A stretch of DNA of 64,000 nt from Citreimonas salinaria (GCF_900107235.1 NZ_FNPF01000019.1:1-64000); one strand, 5' to 3'. Positions 36,287 through 46,128 are shown, counted from the stretch's first letter. Program-made: numbers and translations. The notes: a model not told the origin generated them from the sequence alone.

Positions 36287-37844
36287 CGCGCAGCTCCAGT
36301 GTTTCGGCCAGGGCGCCCAGCAGGCAGCTTACGTCGTCGGGGGTCTCGACGCGATAACATGCGGCGCTCGGACCGCCGTGATCGCCGACGAGGATGCCGA
36401 TGCCCTGCGCTCTCAGCGCACGGAACGCATCCTCGTCCGTCTCGTCGTCGCCGACGTAGATCGGCAGCACCTCCGTCTCGTCAAGGTTGAGTGCGTCGAG
36501 CAGCCACAGAACTGCCTTGCCCTTGTCCCAGTCGAAGCGCGGGCGAAGTTCGAAGACCTTCTTGCCGTGGCTCTTCTTCAGTTCCGGCACTGCGGCGGCC
36601 ACCTCGTCTACCGCCGCCTCCAGCCTGCCGAAGTCTCTTTCGGCGACCTGCCGGTAGTGAACCGCGACGGCGAATTTCTTCGGCTCGACCAGCGCCCCTT
36701 CGATTCCGCTGAGTGCCGTCTTGACGCGTGCCGCCGCCCGCGCCACGGCGGCGGAGAAGACGGCGCCCTGGTCATGCTCGATCCGCAGACCGCCCGGGCC
36801 GGCGATGTCGAAGCCGTGACTGCCGGCGTAGATCAGCCCGCCAAGCCCGACCAGGCGTTCCACGTCCGCCCGGTCGCGCCCCGAGACGATGGCGAGGGGG
36901 CACAACCCCCCCAGTCGCTGCACCGCCCGACGCATGTGGGCCGACAGCACCGCGAGATCGGGGCGCGCCACGATCGGCGTGAGCGTGCCGTCGTAGTCGA
37001 GGAAGACCGCCGGCCTCCGTCCCGCCAGAAGGCGCCGCAGATCATCCGGGTTCGCAGGGAACGGCTGAGGAGTCTCCTCCGGGGGCGCGAGATCCGGCAG
37101 GACGACGTCCGCGCCCGCCTCCCGCAGAGCGTCCGCCTGCCCGGATCGGTCCAAGCCGACGACAAGACCGAAGCCGCCCGCACGGCCCGCCGCGACGCCG
37201 CTCGTTGCGTCCTCCACGACGAACGCATGCGTGGGTTCGACTCCCAAGCGAGCGGCGGCAGCAAGGAAGATATCGGGGGCTGGCTTGCCCTTCAGCCCCT
37301 CCACCGCCGCGTCGCTCCCGTCGAGGATCACGTCGAAGAGGCGCGTCAGTCCCGCCGCCTCCAGCACTGCGCGCGCATTCCGGCTCGACGAGACGAGCGC
37401 GGTGCCGACCCCGTCGGCCCGCAGCCGTTCGATCAGCGCTAAGGTGTCCTGGTAGACCTCCACGCCCTCGCGCTCGAGCGCCTCGCGGAAGTAACGGTTC
37501 TTGCGATTGCCCAGCCCGCAGATCGTCTCCGCCTCGGGTGGGTCGGAGGGCTCCCCGTGCGGCAACCCAATCCCCCGCGCATGCAGGAAGGCCATAACCC
37601 CGTCGTACCGCGGCAGCCCGTCGACGTAGCGGCGGTAGTCGTCCTCGTTGAACAGCGCCGCATCCCCCCGCGCGGCGAGAAAGGCGTCGAAGAGGCGCTT
37701 CCACGCCGCAAAGTGAACCTGCGCGGTGTGCGTCACGACACCGTCCAGGTCGAAGATCGCCCCGCGGCGTCCCGGCGACCCGTCCGTGACGAAGCGGGTT
37801 ATCGCTGGGAGCAGTCCGTGTCGTTTCGGAGGGGAGTTGCTCAA
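36279..37844 (-). CDS. Fused beta-phosphoglucomutase / trehalose-6-phosphatase
   Basis: 521-aa two-domain HAD protein. The N-terminal domain (about 28-255) has FDLDGVVTHT (Asp32, Asp34), VSSSRNARAVLEAAGL and KPAPDIFLAAA, as in beta-phosphoglucomutase. The C-terminal domain (about 278-515) has VFLDYDGTLTPI (Asp283, Asp285), IVSGRDRADVERLVGL and YVGDDETDEDAF, as in trehalose-6-phosphate phosphatase (OtsB). Start: no ATG fits; a TTG at 37844 lies six bases after a perfect AAGGAGG, far better than an ATG 44 codons upstream. It precedes GH65 with an eight-base overlap, so both act on trehalose or related glucosides. Confidence 0.9.
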   Translation of the reverse strand: MSNSPPKRHGLLPAITRFVTDGSPGRRGAIFDLDGVVTHTAQVHFAAWKRLFDAFLAARGDAALFNEDDYRRYVDGLPRYDGVMAFLHARGIGLPHGEPSDPPEAETICGLGNRKNRYFREALEREGVEVYQDTLALIERLRADGVGTALVSSSRNARAVLEAAGLTRLFDVILDGSDAAVEGLKGKPAPDIFLAAAARLGVEPTHAFVVEDATSGVAAGRAGGFGLVVGLDRSGQADALREAGADVVLPDLAPPEETPQPFPANPDDLRRLLAGRRPAVFLDYDGTLTPIVARPDLAVLSAHMRRAVQRLGGLCPLAIVSGRDRADVERLVGLGGLIYAGSHGFDIAGPGGLRIEHDQGAVFSAAVARAAARVKTALSGIEGALVEPKKFAVAVHYRQVAERDFGRLEAAVDEVAAAVPELKKSHGKKVFELRPRFDWDKGKAVLWLLDALNLDETEVLPIYVGDDETDEDAFRALRAQGIGILVGDHGGPSAACYRVETPDDVSCLLGALAETLELRDG

Positions 37845-37941
37845 GATCGGCCTCCTTCGCGGTCCGGGAGCTGCTGCGCGGCTCAGCCTCCCGCTGTCAC
37901 CCTTCCTACCACCCTCGCCGCGCGCCACTGCGTAAGGAGCG

Positions 37942-38628
37942 TCACACCCAATAGCCGGCAGCCGGCATCGTCCCAAGGTGGAGATGCACGTGCCTGATCC
38001 CCGGCACGTTCTCGGCCGCCACTTGGGCGGCGTTGCGTTCCGCGTCGGTGTGGACGTAGCCCCAGATGTCGACCGTGCCGCCGGCGACCACCACGTTCAT
38101 CTGCACGGCGCTCACGCCAGGCGCGTCCTCGAGCGCCCTCGTCACCGCATCCCGCAGGTCGCGGTCCTGCACCACGGTCTGGGGCGCCGGCGCCGGGTTG
38201 GCCGCCATTGCGTGCAGAAGGTTCGCGCGGCTGACGATCCCGACGAGGTGGCTGCCCTCGACGACGGGCACCCGCTTGATGCGGCGTGTCTCGAGCAGGC
38301 GGGCGATCTTGCCCAGCTCCGTGCCGGGGGTGGCGGTCACGACCTCCTTCGTCATCACGTCCCGCGCGTACCGTCCTTTGGTCTTCACGAAGTCCTCGGC
38401 TTTCTCGCCGGCGAAGAGCGTTAGCCACCACGACTGGCGCGCGAATCGCTCGGGCTCGACCCGCCGCAGGAGGTCGCCTTCGCTGACCAGCCCGACGAGC
38501 CTCCCGCTGTCGTCAAGGATCGGGACGCCGCTGATCCCGTGCGACATCATCAGCCGGGCGACTTCGACCACTGGCGTGTCAGGATGCGCCGAGACGACCT
38601 CGCGCGTCATGACGTCTTTCGCTTGCAC
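37942..38628 (-). CDS. CBS-pair and BON-domain protein
   Basis: 228-aa cytoplasmic protein. Two CBS domains, residues about 1-60 (MTREVVSAHPDTPVVEVARL and GISGVPILDDSGRLVGLVSE) and 90-145 (VMTKEVVTATPGTELGKIAR and RRIKRVPVVEG), bind adenine nucleotides in related proteins. A BON domain follows (150-225, LRDAVTRALEDAPGVSAVQM). The CBS-CBS-BON order is common beside stress and respiration genes. It is 29 bp after DUF2933 and 97 bp before the phosphatase fusion; it may link energy state to the operon. Confidence 0.9.
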   Translation of the reverse strand: MQAKDVMTREVVSAHPDTPVVEVARLMMSHGISGVPILDDSGRLVGLVSEGDLLRRVEPERFARQSWWLTLFAGEKAEDFVKTKGRYARDVMTKEVVTATPGTELGKIARLLETRRIKRVPVVEGSHLVGIVSRANLLHAMAANPAPAPQTVVQDRDLRDAVTRALEDAPGVSAVQMNVVVAGGTVDIWGYVHTDAERNAAQVAAENVPGIRHVHLHLGTMPAAGYWV

Positions 38629-38657
38629 GTCTTGCTCTCCCCTGATCGCGTTCCGCC

Positions 38658-38900
38658 TCAGTCATGTTCATTACGTCCGCCGGTTCCCTTGTGGCCCCGG
38701 TGCATGAAAAAATGCATCCCGAGGCAGAGAAGGATCGGCAGGTAGAGCAGGAGCCCACTGGTAAAAATTGCCTCCCGGTACTCGTACCCCAGGACCAGGG
38801 CGCCAAGCACGACGGCCAGGAGAGTGTAGCGCCAAGGCGAGTTGAAAAGGCCTCCACGCGTTGGAACGGGTTCGTCGGCAGGAGCTTGATGATTTTCCAT
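38658..38900 (-). CDS. DUF2933 membrane protein
   Basis: 80-aa protein with two hydrophobic segments (YTLLAVVLGALVLGYEY and LLLYLPILLCLGMHFFMHRG) and the His-rich ending MHFFMHRGHKG typical of DUF2933. These small proteins are regularly encoded directly after copper-translocating ATPases, as here (12 bp). Probably an accessory inner-membrane protein; role unknown. Confidence 0.85.
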   Translation of the reverse strand: MENHQAPADEPVPTRGGLFNSPWRYTLLAVVLGALVLGYEYREAIFTSGLLLYLPILLCLGMHFFMHRGHKGTGGRNEHD

Positions 38901-38912
38901 TTGGTTTCTCCT

Positions 38913-41291
38913 TTAGAAACGCAGAGTGCGGAGCCGGAGAGAGTTCAGCACGACCGAGATCGACGACGCGCTCATTGCGAAGGCGGCGAACATCGGGCTG
39001 ATCAGGATGCCGAACCAGGGAAACAGGATGCCGGCCGCAATGGGCACGCCTGCTGCGTTGTAGACGAGGGCGAAAAACAGGTTCTGCCGGATGTTGCGCA
39101 TGGTCGCCTGGCTCAGCCGCCGGGCGCGCACGATGCCGTCGAGATTGCCCTTGACCAGCGTGAAGCCCGCGCTCTCGATCGCCACGTCAGCCCCGGTGCC
39201 CATGGCAATGCCTACATCGGCCTGGGCAAGTGCTGGGGCGTCGTTCACCCCGTCGCCGGCCATCGCGACGCTGTAACCCTGCTCCTGAAGCTCGCGGATG
39301 ATGCGGGCCTTGTCCTCCGGCAGGACATCCGCGCGTATTTCATCGATGCCAAGCCGGGACGCCACCGCTTTCGCCGTGCGCTCGTTGTCGCCGGTCGCCA
39401 TGATGATGCGGAAGCCGAGGTCGTGAAGCGCTTTCAGCGCCGCCGGCGTCGTCTCCTTCACCGGATCGGCAACCGAGACGAGCCCGGCGATTTCACGGCC
39501 CAGCAGAACGAACATCACCGTCTCGCCCTCGTCGCGCCGGGCGTTGGCCTTCTCCGCCAGCGCGGCAGGGTCGAGGCCCAGCTCTTCGACCAGCGCTCGG
39601 TTGCCGAGCGCGACGGGCTTTCCATCGACTTTGCCGGTCACACCCTTGCCGGTGACGGCCTCGAAGTCCGTCGCCTCCGCCAACTCGACCCGGCGCTCCT
39701 CTGCGCCGCGCACGATCGCCTCGGCCAGCGGATGTTCCGAGCCGCGCTCGAGCGAGGCGGCGAGCCGCAGCACCTCGACCTCGTCGTGGCCCGGTTCCGG
39801 CAGGACGGCGACGAGGCGCGGCTTGCCCTCGGTCAGCGTGCCGGTCTTGTCGACGATCAGCGTGTCCACCTTCTCGAATCGCTCCAGCGCCTCGGCGTTC
39901 TTGATCAGCACCCCGGCCTGCGCGCCGCGGCCCGTGGCCGTCATGATCGACATCGGCGTGGCGAGGCCGAGGGCACAGGGGCAGGCGATGATAAGGACGG
40001 CGACGGCGGAGACGAGCGCATAGGATAGGGCCGGGGCCGGACCCCATATCGCCCAGGCGATGAAGGACAATGCAGCGATCCCGATAACGGCGGGCACGAA
40101 ATAGCCCGCGACCTTGTCGGCGTATTTTTGGATCGGCGCGCGCGAGCGCTGCGCGTTGGCGACCATCTCGACGATCTGTGACAGCATCGTGTCCGCGCCG
40201 ACACGGGTCGCCTCCATCACCAGGCTGCCCGTGCCGTTGATCGTGGCTCCGGTGACCGGAGCGCCGGGCGTCTTCTCGATCGGAACCGGCTCTCCGCTGA
40301 TCATGCTTTCATCGACCGAGGAGCGGCCCTCGACCACGGTGCCGTCCACCGGGACCTTCTCGCCTGGGCGCACGCGCAGCCGGTCACCGACCTGCACCTC
40401 CTCGAGCGGCACTTCCTCCTCTTTGCCGTCGGCACGGATGCGGCGGGCGGATTTGGCCGCCATGTCGAGCAGCGCGCGGATCGCTTTGCCGGTACCCTCG
40501 CGGGCGCGCAGCTCCATCACCTGTCCCAGGAGGACCAGCGTGACAATCACCGCCGCGGCCTCGAAGTAGACTCCGACGTGACCTTCGGCGTCGCGGAACC
40601 CCGCCGGGAAGATCTCCGGCGCGAGAACGGCGACGACGCTGAACAACCACGCGGCCAGGACGCCCATGCCGATCAGGCTGAACATGTTGAGGTTCATCGT
40701 TCGGAAGGAGTTCCAGCCGCGCACGAGGAACGGCCAGCCGGACCAGAGCACGACGGGCGTGCCGAGGATGAACTCGATCCAGAGCGTCGCCCTCTCGCCG
40801 AAGATTTCCCGTACGCCGCCGAGGCCAACGAATGGCCCCATGGTGAGGACGAGCAGCGGAACGGTGAGGGTCGCGCCCACCCAAAAGCGCCGGGTGAAAT
40901 CCACGAGCTCCGGGTTCGGCCCCTCTTCGGCCATGGCCGCAGATTCCAGTTCCAGTCCCATGCCGCAGATCGGACAGGAGCCGGGTTTCGTTTGCCGCAC
41001 CTCCGGGTGCATCGGGCACGTGTAGATAGGCCCGGACCACTCCGCCGGGATACTGTCGTACTGCCCGGCCGCCGCGCCTGCGACATGGCTATGCCCTTGG
41101 TGATGCTCGGCCGGATCGGCCGCCTCGCCCTCGGGTAGGAGATGCATGCCACATTTTGGGCAGTCCCCGGCGGCCGTCCGCCGCACCTCGGGGTGCATCG
41201 GGCAGGTGAATACTGCGCCGTCATAGCCGGCCGGAACCGTGTCGTCGGCCGCGTCTTGCATGTTCGGAGCCTTCTGCTGTGCGCGGCTCAT
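38913..41291 (-). CDS. copA: Copper-translocating P-type ATPase with two CPMHP domains
   Basis: 792-aa P1B ATPase for Cu(I) efflux. Instead of HMA domains the N-terminus has two heavy-metal-binding CPMHP units, residues 29-52 ([20 protein letters not shown]) and 90-115 ([20 protein letters not shown]), joined by a His-rich linker. Eight membrane helices include the CPC motif [14 protein letters not shown]; the phosphorylation site is DKTGTLTEG, and the hinge is [16 protein letters not shown]. The start at 41291 has GAAGGA about eight bases upstream. A CueR-like promoter with a 19-bp spacer lies at 41319-41349. First gene of a long minus-strand unit with DUF2933. Confidence 0.93.
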   Translation of the reverse strand: MSRAQQKAPNMQDAADDTVPAGYDGAVFTCPMHPEVRRTAAGDCPKCGMHLLPEGEAADPAEHHQGHSHVAGAAAGQYDSIPAEWSGPIYTCPMHPEVRQTKPGSCPICGMGLELESAAMAEEGPNPELVDFTRRFWVGATLTVPLLVLTMGPFVGLGGVREIFGERATLWIEFILGTPVVLWSGWPFLVRGWNSFRTMNLNMFSLIGMGVLAAWLFSVVAVLAPEIFPAGFRDAEGHVGVYFEAAAVIVTLVLLGQVMELRAREGTGKAIRALLDMAAKSARRIRADGKEEEVPLEEVQVGDRLRVRPGEKVPVDGTVVEGRSSVDESMISGEPVPIEKTPGAPVTGATINGTGSLVMEATRVGADTMLSQIVEMVANAQRSRAPIQKYADKVAGYFVPAVIGIAALSFIAWAIWGPAPALSYALVSAVAVLIIACPCALGLATPMSIMTATGRGAQAGVLIKNAEALERFEKVDTLIVDKTGTLTEGKPRLVAVLPEPGHDEVEVLRLAASLERGSEHPLAEAIVRGAEERRVELAEATDFEAVTGKGVTGKVDGKPVALGNRALVEELGLDPAALAEKANARRDEGETVMFVLLGREIAGLVSVADPVKETTPAALKALHDLGFRIIMATGDNERTAKAVASRLGIDEIRADVLPEDKARIIRELQEQGYSVAMAGDGVNDAPALAQADVGIAMGTGADVAIESAGFTLVKGNLDGIVRARRLSQATMRNIRQNLFFALVYNAAGVPIAAGILFPWFGILISPMFAAFAMSASSISVVLNSLRLRTLRF

Positions 41292-41724
41292 CGGTCAATC
41301 CTTCTCCAGGTGCGAGTCACCGTGCAGCCCTCCCGTGCGGGAAGGTCAAACGGGAAAGCCTCGGCGAGAAAGACTGCCGCTGAGGTGCTGGCGCCTCCTG
41401 TCCGCTGCGCGGGTCGTACTAAGTGGTTGTATGGCCAGAGCCCCATAAAGAGAGCGTTGTCTCCTCTCGCGATGCAAAGGGTGGCGCCCTGACGCTGGGC
41501 CCGGCGGGGGAACAAGACTAAGCGTCCGGCCTCTTCGGCTGTGCCTACCCTGGCGTGCAAGTTGGTCGATCCGTCCATTTCCTCGCCTCGCGCTCCATGC
41601 CCGACTGCAGTCATAGGTCTACGGCGGGAAGATGGTATTGATTTGGATCAAGCGAATGCTCCGGGCCGGAGAAGGCACACGTGTAATCGCAGTCACCGCG
41701 TGTGCGAGCCTAACGGTCGTGCCT
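41292..41724. other. Intergenic with copA promoter
   Basis: About 430 bp. The right part has only shadows of coding sequence; the left part holds the CueR-like promoter of copA. No RNA gene seen. Confidence 0.5.
41319..41349 (-). promoter_or_regulatory. CueR-like promoter of copA
   Basis: Minus strand: -35 TTGACC (41344-41349), 19-bp spacer with dyad TTCCCG-CA-CGGGAG, -10 candidate CACGGT (41319-41324; weak). The long spacer plus dyad is the hallmark of MerR-family activation, and TTGACCTTCC resembles CueR/HmrR sites. The copZ-like gene has the same arrangement at 46392-46422. Confidence 0.6.
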
Positions 41725-41853
41725 TTACACCTCGTGCTGATGTAGGCGTGGTCCGGCACGTCGCAGAAACAACCGCTCGAACACGGGAACGGCCATCATG
41801 CCTCCGGCCGCAACCCACGCGATCAGCGGGTCGCGACCAGCGTAGTTTGTCAT
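41725..41853 (-). CDS. Small hypothetical protein (42 aa)
   Basis: Short frame MTNYAGRDPLIAWVAAGGMM continuing AVPVFERLFLRR, with one short hydrophobic helix and a basic end. AAAAAGGA lies five bases upstream. It precedes the APC permease stop by about 45 bp on the same strand. Coding is plausible but unproven; its C-terminal tail RAGPRLHQHEV is hydrophilic. Confidence 0.4.
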   Translation of the reverse strand: MTNYAGRDPLIAWVAAGGMMAVPVFERLFLRRAGPRLHQHEV

Positions 41854-41897
41854 GGTCCTTTTTACCCTTCATTCGGAATTTCGGAGGCTCCAGGCGA

Positions 41898-43247
41898 TCA
41901 AGTACTCGGTTTCCCCTCGTCACGGGCCTCAGCGTGAGCGCCATGATGTATCTCTGCAGATGGCGGATAGAATCTCAAGTAAACCCACTCGAAGGCGAAT
42001 ACCGCCGCCATTCCAGTGAGCGCGATGACCACGATCACCGGGTCGCGCTGCCATTTCATGACAGCGAAAGCGACAAGCACGACACTATCGAGGCCGATTG
42101 CCGTCAGCATGACCCAGCTTCTTGCGCCGATCTCGGCTCGAAGGTTTTGCAAGACGCCCCAATGGACCAGGATGTCCATCACCAGATAGAAGAAGACGCC
42201 CAAAGACGCGATCCGGCCAAGGTCGAAAAACACCGTCACAGCCGAGCCGATGACTACCGTGTAGATCAGCATATGGCGCTGGATTCCACCCGACATGCCG
42301 AAATGGCTGTGCGGGATCATCTTCATGTCGGTCAGCATCGTCAGCATGCGCGACACCGCAAAAATGCTGGCCAGCAGTCCCGAAGCTGTTGCCACCGCTG
42401 CGAGAAGCACCGTTAGAAGGAATCCTGCCTGTCCGAGCGCAGGTTCAGCCGCTTCGGCCAGCGAATAGTCGCGCGCTTCGATGATACGGTCGATGGTCAG
42501 GCTTGAACCGACACCGAAAGCGACCAGCAGATAAACGACGACGCAGAGCGTGATCGAGAGCGTGATCGCCCGGCCCACGTTGTGGTGCGGGTTGGTGATC
42601 TCAGCACCGCTGTTGGTGATCGTGGTAAAGCCCTTGAAGGCGAGAATGGCCAGGGCGACTGAGGCAATGAAGCCGGTCGCGGTGAACGTGTGGCCGACCT
42701 CGGACGCGGGGGCAAAGCCGAAGCCGCTCGACCACAGGGCCGCAATTCCAAATATCGCAATTCCGCCGATCTTGATGACGGCCATCACCAGCGAGAAGAC
42801 CCCGACCGACCGGTTGCCGGCAACGTTCACCAAGAAGGCAAACAGGATCACTGCAACGGCGATAACCGGCACCAGCGGCCCCTCCGTGATGTCGAAGGGC
42901 CGAAGAACGTAGGTCGCGAAGGTACGCGCTACGAGACTCTCGGCGATCACCATCGACAGCGCCATCAGCATCGCCGCCCCCGCCGCGATGGTCGTCGGCC
43001 CGTAGGCTTTCGTCAGGATCATCCCGATGCCGCCCGCGGACGGAAAGGCGTTCGACATCTTGATGTAGGTGTAGGCGCTGAAAGCCGTCACAATTGCGCC
43101 TGCGACGAAAGACAGCGGGAAGAGTGGCCCGGCCAGTGCGGCAATCTGTCCGGTCAGCGCGAATATGCCAGCGCCGATCATCACCCCCGTGCCCATGGCC
43201 ACGGCGTCCGTCAGGCTGATGCTGTTTTTGTCATACTCGGAACTCAT
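41898..43247 (-). CDS. APC-family amino-acid/polyamine permease
   Basis: 449-aa inner-membrane protein with about twelve helices. The early MGTGVMIGAGIFALTGQIAA contains the conserved G-x-G/A-I-x-G substrate loop; ILAFKGFTTITNSGAEITNP is the sixth-helix signature. The protein exchanges amino acids or polyamines; substrate unknown. AGGAGG ten bases upstream supports the start at 43247. Its 5' end follows a truncated Tat leader, suggesting it replaced a multicopper oxidase here. Confidence 0.88.
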   Translation of the reverse strand: MSSEYDKNSISLTDAVAMGTGVMIGAGIFALTGQIAALAGPLFPLSFVAGAIVTAFSAYTYIKMSNAFPSAGGIGMILTKAYGPTTIAAGAAMLMALSMVIAESLVARTFATYVLRPFDITEGPLVPVIAVAVILFAFLVNVAGNRSVGVFSLVMAVIKIGGIAIFGIAALWSSGFGFAPASEVGHTFTATGFIASVALAILAFKGFTTITNSGAEITNPHHNVGRAITLSITLCVVVYLLVAFGVGSSLTIDRIIEARDYSLAEAAEPALGQAGFLLTVLLAAVATASGLLASIFAVSRMLTMLTDMKMIPHSHFGMSGGIQRHMLIYTVVIGSAVTVFFDLGRIASLGVFFYLVMDILVHWGVLQNLRAEIGARSWVMLTAIGLDSVVLVAFAVMKWQRDPVIVVIALTGMAAVFAFEWVYLRFYPPSAEIHHGAHAEARDEGKPST

Positions 43248-43271
43248 GGCTATTCTGCCTCCTGATCAAAC

Positions 43272-43361
43272 TCACTTACCTCGGAGCGGCAATAAAGCCG
43301 CGGCGCCCAGAGCGGCACCACCGAACAAGACCGCACGTCGGGTGGTGGTTGGTTGGATCAT
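43272..43361 (-). pseudogene. Truncated Tat leader (possible multicopper oxidase start)
   Basis: 29-codon frame MIQPTTTRRAVLFGGAALGA followed by AALLPLRGK and a stop. The twin Arg and hydrophobic core are those of a Tat signal, with AGGAGA six bases upstream. It stops just where the mature protein should begin. Its place directly after the cupredoxin gene suggests the first residues of a CopA-type multicopper oxidase, now lost. The identity of the passenger is inference. Confidence 0.5.
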
Positions 43362-43425
43362 GTCGTTTCTCCTGTCGTCCGGCGCGGCGGTTCCGCCGCC
43401 AGCGCCTTGCTTGGGACGATGATGC

Positions 43426-43896
43426 TCATTTGACGGCGATCGGGCCTTGCATGCCGGCCTCCATGTGCCCCGGGATCAGGCAGGCGAACTGGAAAGTGCC
43501 GTCATTCGAGAAGGTCCATATGATCTCACCCTCCTCGCCGGGGGCGAGGCGCAGGGCATTGGGATCGTCGTGATCCATCTGGGCCATATCGGCCATCTCC
43601 TGCTTGTGAGCGAGATTGTTCTTTTTCGTGCCCAGGACGATCTCGTGCGCGAGGTCGCCTATGTTGCTCACGTCGAAGCGGACCGTCTCGCCCTTGGAGA
43701 CCACGAGTTCCTCGGGATCGAAGCCCATGCCACCGTCCGTCTCCATCATGCGTATTTCTACGGTGCGGTCGACTTCAGCAAGGCTGCCTGGCTCGCCCAC
43801 GGGACGGGCCATATCGTGGGAATGGTCGCCCGAGCCGGCGGCGAAGGCCGCGGTGGACGTAAGGACAAGGGCGGATGCAAGTGTGTAGGTCTTCAT
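43426..43896 (-). CDS. Exported cupredoxin
   Basis: 156-aa periplasmic blue-copper-type protein. Signal peptide ends near AAFAAG (residue 20). Type I copper ligands are visible as His84 (LAHEIVLGTK), Cys139 (FQFACLIPGH), His144 and Met149 (EAGMQG). An extra His/Met segment, LAHKQEMADMAQMDHDD, lies between the first ligand and the Cys. It resembles the CopI/plastocyanin-like proteins of copper-resistance loci and may carry copper or electrons in the periplasm. Upstream of the Tat-leader remnant. Confidence 0.88.
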   Translation of the reverse strand: MKTYTLASALVLTSTAAFAAGSGDHSHDMARPVGEPGSLAEVDRTVEIRMMETDGGMGFDPEELVVSKGETVRFDVSNIGDLAHEIVLGTKKNNLAHKQEMADMAQMDHDDPNALRLAPGEEGEIIWTFSNDGTFQFACLIPGHMEAGMQGPIAVK

Positions 43897-43981
43897 TCTG
43901 TCTCCTGAACAGCTGCGGCTCCGGTAGAGCTGCTTGTGAGGGTTACCGAACCCTTTCCCACGGCGTTCGGACGGCTGAGCT

Positions 43982-44371
43982 TCAGGAGGAAACGGCGGGC
44001 GGTCGGTCCAGGCTCTCGGCGCGCATGAACGGCGGCATCACGCTTCCGGCCGCCGCGTATCGCGTGCCGATTAGTCCGACCGGGCGAGGCACGAGGATGT
44101 TCGTCGCATCGATCCAATTGCAGGCGTGCAGGCCGCAGGAGATGTGAAAGGCCTCGCCGGATCGCTGCCCGCCCTTACCGGGACCCGCGTCCGCGTTGTC
44201 GGCTTGCGCCGCCGCTTCGGCATGATGCGCAGAGGTCAGCGCCGCGTCGTCGCAGCAATCGTGCGACGTCGGCGCGTGATCCGTCTGCGTCGCGGCCAAC
44301 ACCATTGTAGGTAGCAGGAGCGCGATGCATAGCACCCTCACGAATGGGACCAGCAGTCTCATGGGCTTCAT
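43982..44371 (-). CDS. Secreted Cys/His-rich hypothetical protein
   Basis: 129-aa protein with a signal peptide (cleavage near VLAATQT, about residue 27). The mature part has a DHAPTSHDCCDD cluster, a His-rich helix (TSAHHAEAAAQ), and SCGLHACNW, all potential metal ligands. No family recognised with confidence. Its position beside the cupredoxin gene suggests periplasmic copper binding. Start at 44371 has GAGG close upstream. Confidence 0.6.
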   Translation of the reverse strand: MKPMRLLVPFVRVLCIALLLPTMVLAATQTDHAPTSHDCCDDAALTSAHHAEAAAQADNADAGPGKGGQRSGEAFHISCGLHACNWIDATNILVPRPVGLIGTRYAAAGSVMPPFMRAESLDRPPAVSS

Positions 44372-44473
44372 CTATCCTCGGCTCGTGCAAGGTGGCAAGC
44401 CGCAGGCAATCACCTCTGTGTTTGCGAGCCGGTAGAGTGCGGCGCCCCTGCCGGCGGACGATTCTGCACAGCC

Positions 44474-45136
44474 TCAGCGCGGACCATGGTCCCGGCCCCG
44501 CCAGGCGGCCCAGACGAGTGGCGCCCCGGTCACCAGGCCGAGACCCAGCGCGGCGGCCCAAGTGAAGAGACCCGCCTCGCCGCTGGCCGCGGCCGTTCCG
44601 AAATGAGCGAGCAGAAAGCTTGCGGGGGCGATGCCCGCGAGTGTCGCCAAAGCGAACCGCCAGAACTTCAGCGTGCTGAGACCCGCGGCGTAGCTGATCA
44701 GATCGAAGGAGACGAACGGCATCAGGCGACTCGCGAAGACGGCTGCGGTCAGCGCGTTCTGAGATCCCAGCAGGCCCTGCTCGATCCGGTCGCCGAACCA
44801 GCGCTTCATGACGCCCTGTCCGAGACCACGGGCGAGACCGAACGCTATCAGCGCGCCGATCTCCGCGCCGGTCATCACCCAGAGCGAACCCCAGAAATGG
44901 CCGTAGGCCGCCCCGGACGCCATGGCGATCGGGGCGCTCGGGATCGGGCTCGCCACCACCGCGACGATCATGAACCCCACTATCACAACTGGGCCGGCTG
45001 CCCCGGCAGCCTTGACCAACCGGTCCAGCGTCTCGCGATCGATCTCGGCGGCGAGGCCCGGGGGGCCCCAGAGACCCCACGCGGCGAGCCCGATGGCCAC
45101 GAGCACAGCCAGCCAGATCAGGGCGCGGCGCATCAT
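44474..45136 (-). CDS. TVP38/TMEM64-family membrane protein
   Basis: 220-aa integral membrane protein of the VTT/DedA-like superfamily. [20 protein letters not shown] is the Pro/Gly-rich conserved loop, [17 protein letters not shown] and [20 protein letters not shown] the second repeat. Relatives move lipids or support membrane homeostasis; in bacteria they often accompany metal genes. Two adjacent ATG codons (45136 and 45133) can start it. It follows the frameshifted cytochrome by 76 bp. Confidence 0.88.
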   Translation of the reverse strand: MMRRALIWLAVLVAIGLAAWGLWGPPGLAAEIDRETLDRLVKAAGAAGPVVIVGFMIVAVVASPIPSAPIAMASGAAYGHFWGSLWVMTGAEIGALIAFGLARGLGQGVMKRWFGDRIEQGLLGSQNALTAAVFASRLMPFVSFDLISYAAGLSTLKFWRFALATLAGIAPASFLLAHFGTAAASGEAGLFTWAAALGLGLVTGAPLVWAAWRGRDHGPR

Positions 45137-45212
45137 TTTTGCCTTCGCGGCGGGGGGTGAAGATGCACGGTATCCAATTCTCTCCCGCTTCTGCCGTTCA
45201 ACGAAGCAACGG

Positions 45213-45658
45213 TCAGCCCCGCTGCGACACCTCTTCCTGGAACGCCCGCTCGCGTTCGGGCCATGTCGACTTGATGTAGGCCAGAACCGCCCGGATTTCC
45301 GCGTCCTCCAGGACCTCGCCGAAGCTTGCCATGTCGCTCTCGAGCCGCTTCCGACGATTGCCGCCGTGCCGTCGTGCACGATCCGGAACAGCACGTCGTC
45401 GGGATGGTGCCAAGTGTGACCGGTGGCGTCATGCGGCGGCGCAGGAAGGCGACCGGACGGCAGGCGCGTCTTCCAGTCCGGCTGCCCTTCGAGCTCCGCG
45501 CCATGACACGCGGCGCAATGATACGCATAGAGCGCCTGCCCCGTGGCCGACACCTCGTCATCGGGTGCCGCGTCGCGTTCCGCCCGGAAAGCGGCGACGG
45601 CCACGATCGCGGCACCGGCGACGAGGCCGGTGCCGATCAGCAGCGACGCTCGTTTCAC
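45213..45658 (-). pseudogene. c-type cytochrome, frameshifted
   Basis: Starts with GTG at 45658, overlapping the DUF305 stop (GTGA). The first 100 codons give a leader, the haem motif [20 protein letters not shown] and [13 protein letters not shown]. Near 45355 the frame is lost; the other frame resumes with [20 protein letters not shown] and [13 protein letters not shown] single indel near 45350-45360 explains this. The intact relative is at 31582-32124. Either a real inactivating mutation or a sequencing error. Confidence 0.8.
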
Positions 45659-46128
45659 TCGGCGTTCTCGGCCAGCCAGTTCTCCAGGAACTCAATCTCG
45701 GCCTCCTGGGCCTCGATCACTTCCTCGGCAAGCTGCCGCAGGCCCGGATCTTCGCCGTGTTGGAGGACGATCCGCGCCATGTCGATGGCGCCACGATGGT
45801 GCCCGATCATCCCGCGCGCAAAATCGACATCTGCGTTGCCGGTGAACTCGATATCCATAGCCTCGTGCATCGCGAGGTTGGCGGCGCGGTACGCATCGCT
45901 CGCGGGCGACCCGGTTTCAACAGCGGTTTCGGCACCATGCGAGTCGTGGCGGGCCCCCGCGCCGGCGTGATCTCCTTGCGGGGAGGCGCCGTGCATGCCC
46001 TGCATCATGTGGCCCTGGCCGTCGCCATGCATCATGCCTTGGGCGCCATCGTGGCTGCCCTGAGCCATCGCGCCACCTGCCGAGAACAGCAGGGCCGCAA
46101 TACCGGCCGGGATGAGTGATGTCTTCAA
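45655..46128 (-). CDS. Exported DUF305 protein
   Basis: 157-aa periplasmic protein. Signal peptide ends near GGAMAQG (residue 23). A Met/His-rich segment ([17 protein letters not shown]) suggests copper binding. The DUF305 four-helix domain shows the signature [19 protein letters not shown]. Genes of this type are common in copper loci. It overlaps the cytochrome pseudogene by four bases, so the two were co-translated. Confidence 0.88.
   Translation of the reverse strand: MKTSLIPAGIAALLFSAGGAMAQGSHDGAQGMMHGDGQGHMMQGMHGASPQGDHAGAGARHDSHGAETAVETGSPASDAYRAANLAMHEAMDIEFTGNADVDFARGMIGHHRGAIDMARIVLQHGEDPGLRQLAEEVIEAQEAEIEFLENWLAENAE

Noticed and set aside
38664-40028. 454-codon plus-strand frame opposite copA
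   Set aside because: Shadow of the ATPase gene, charged and without signature.
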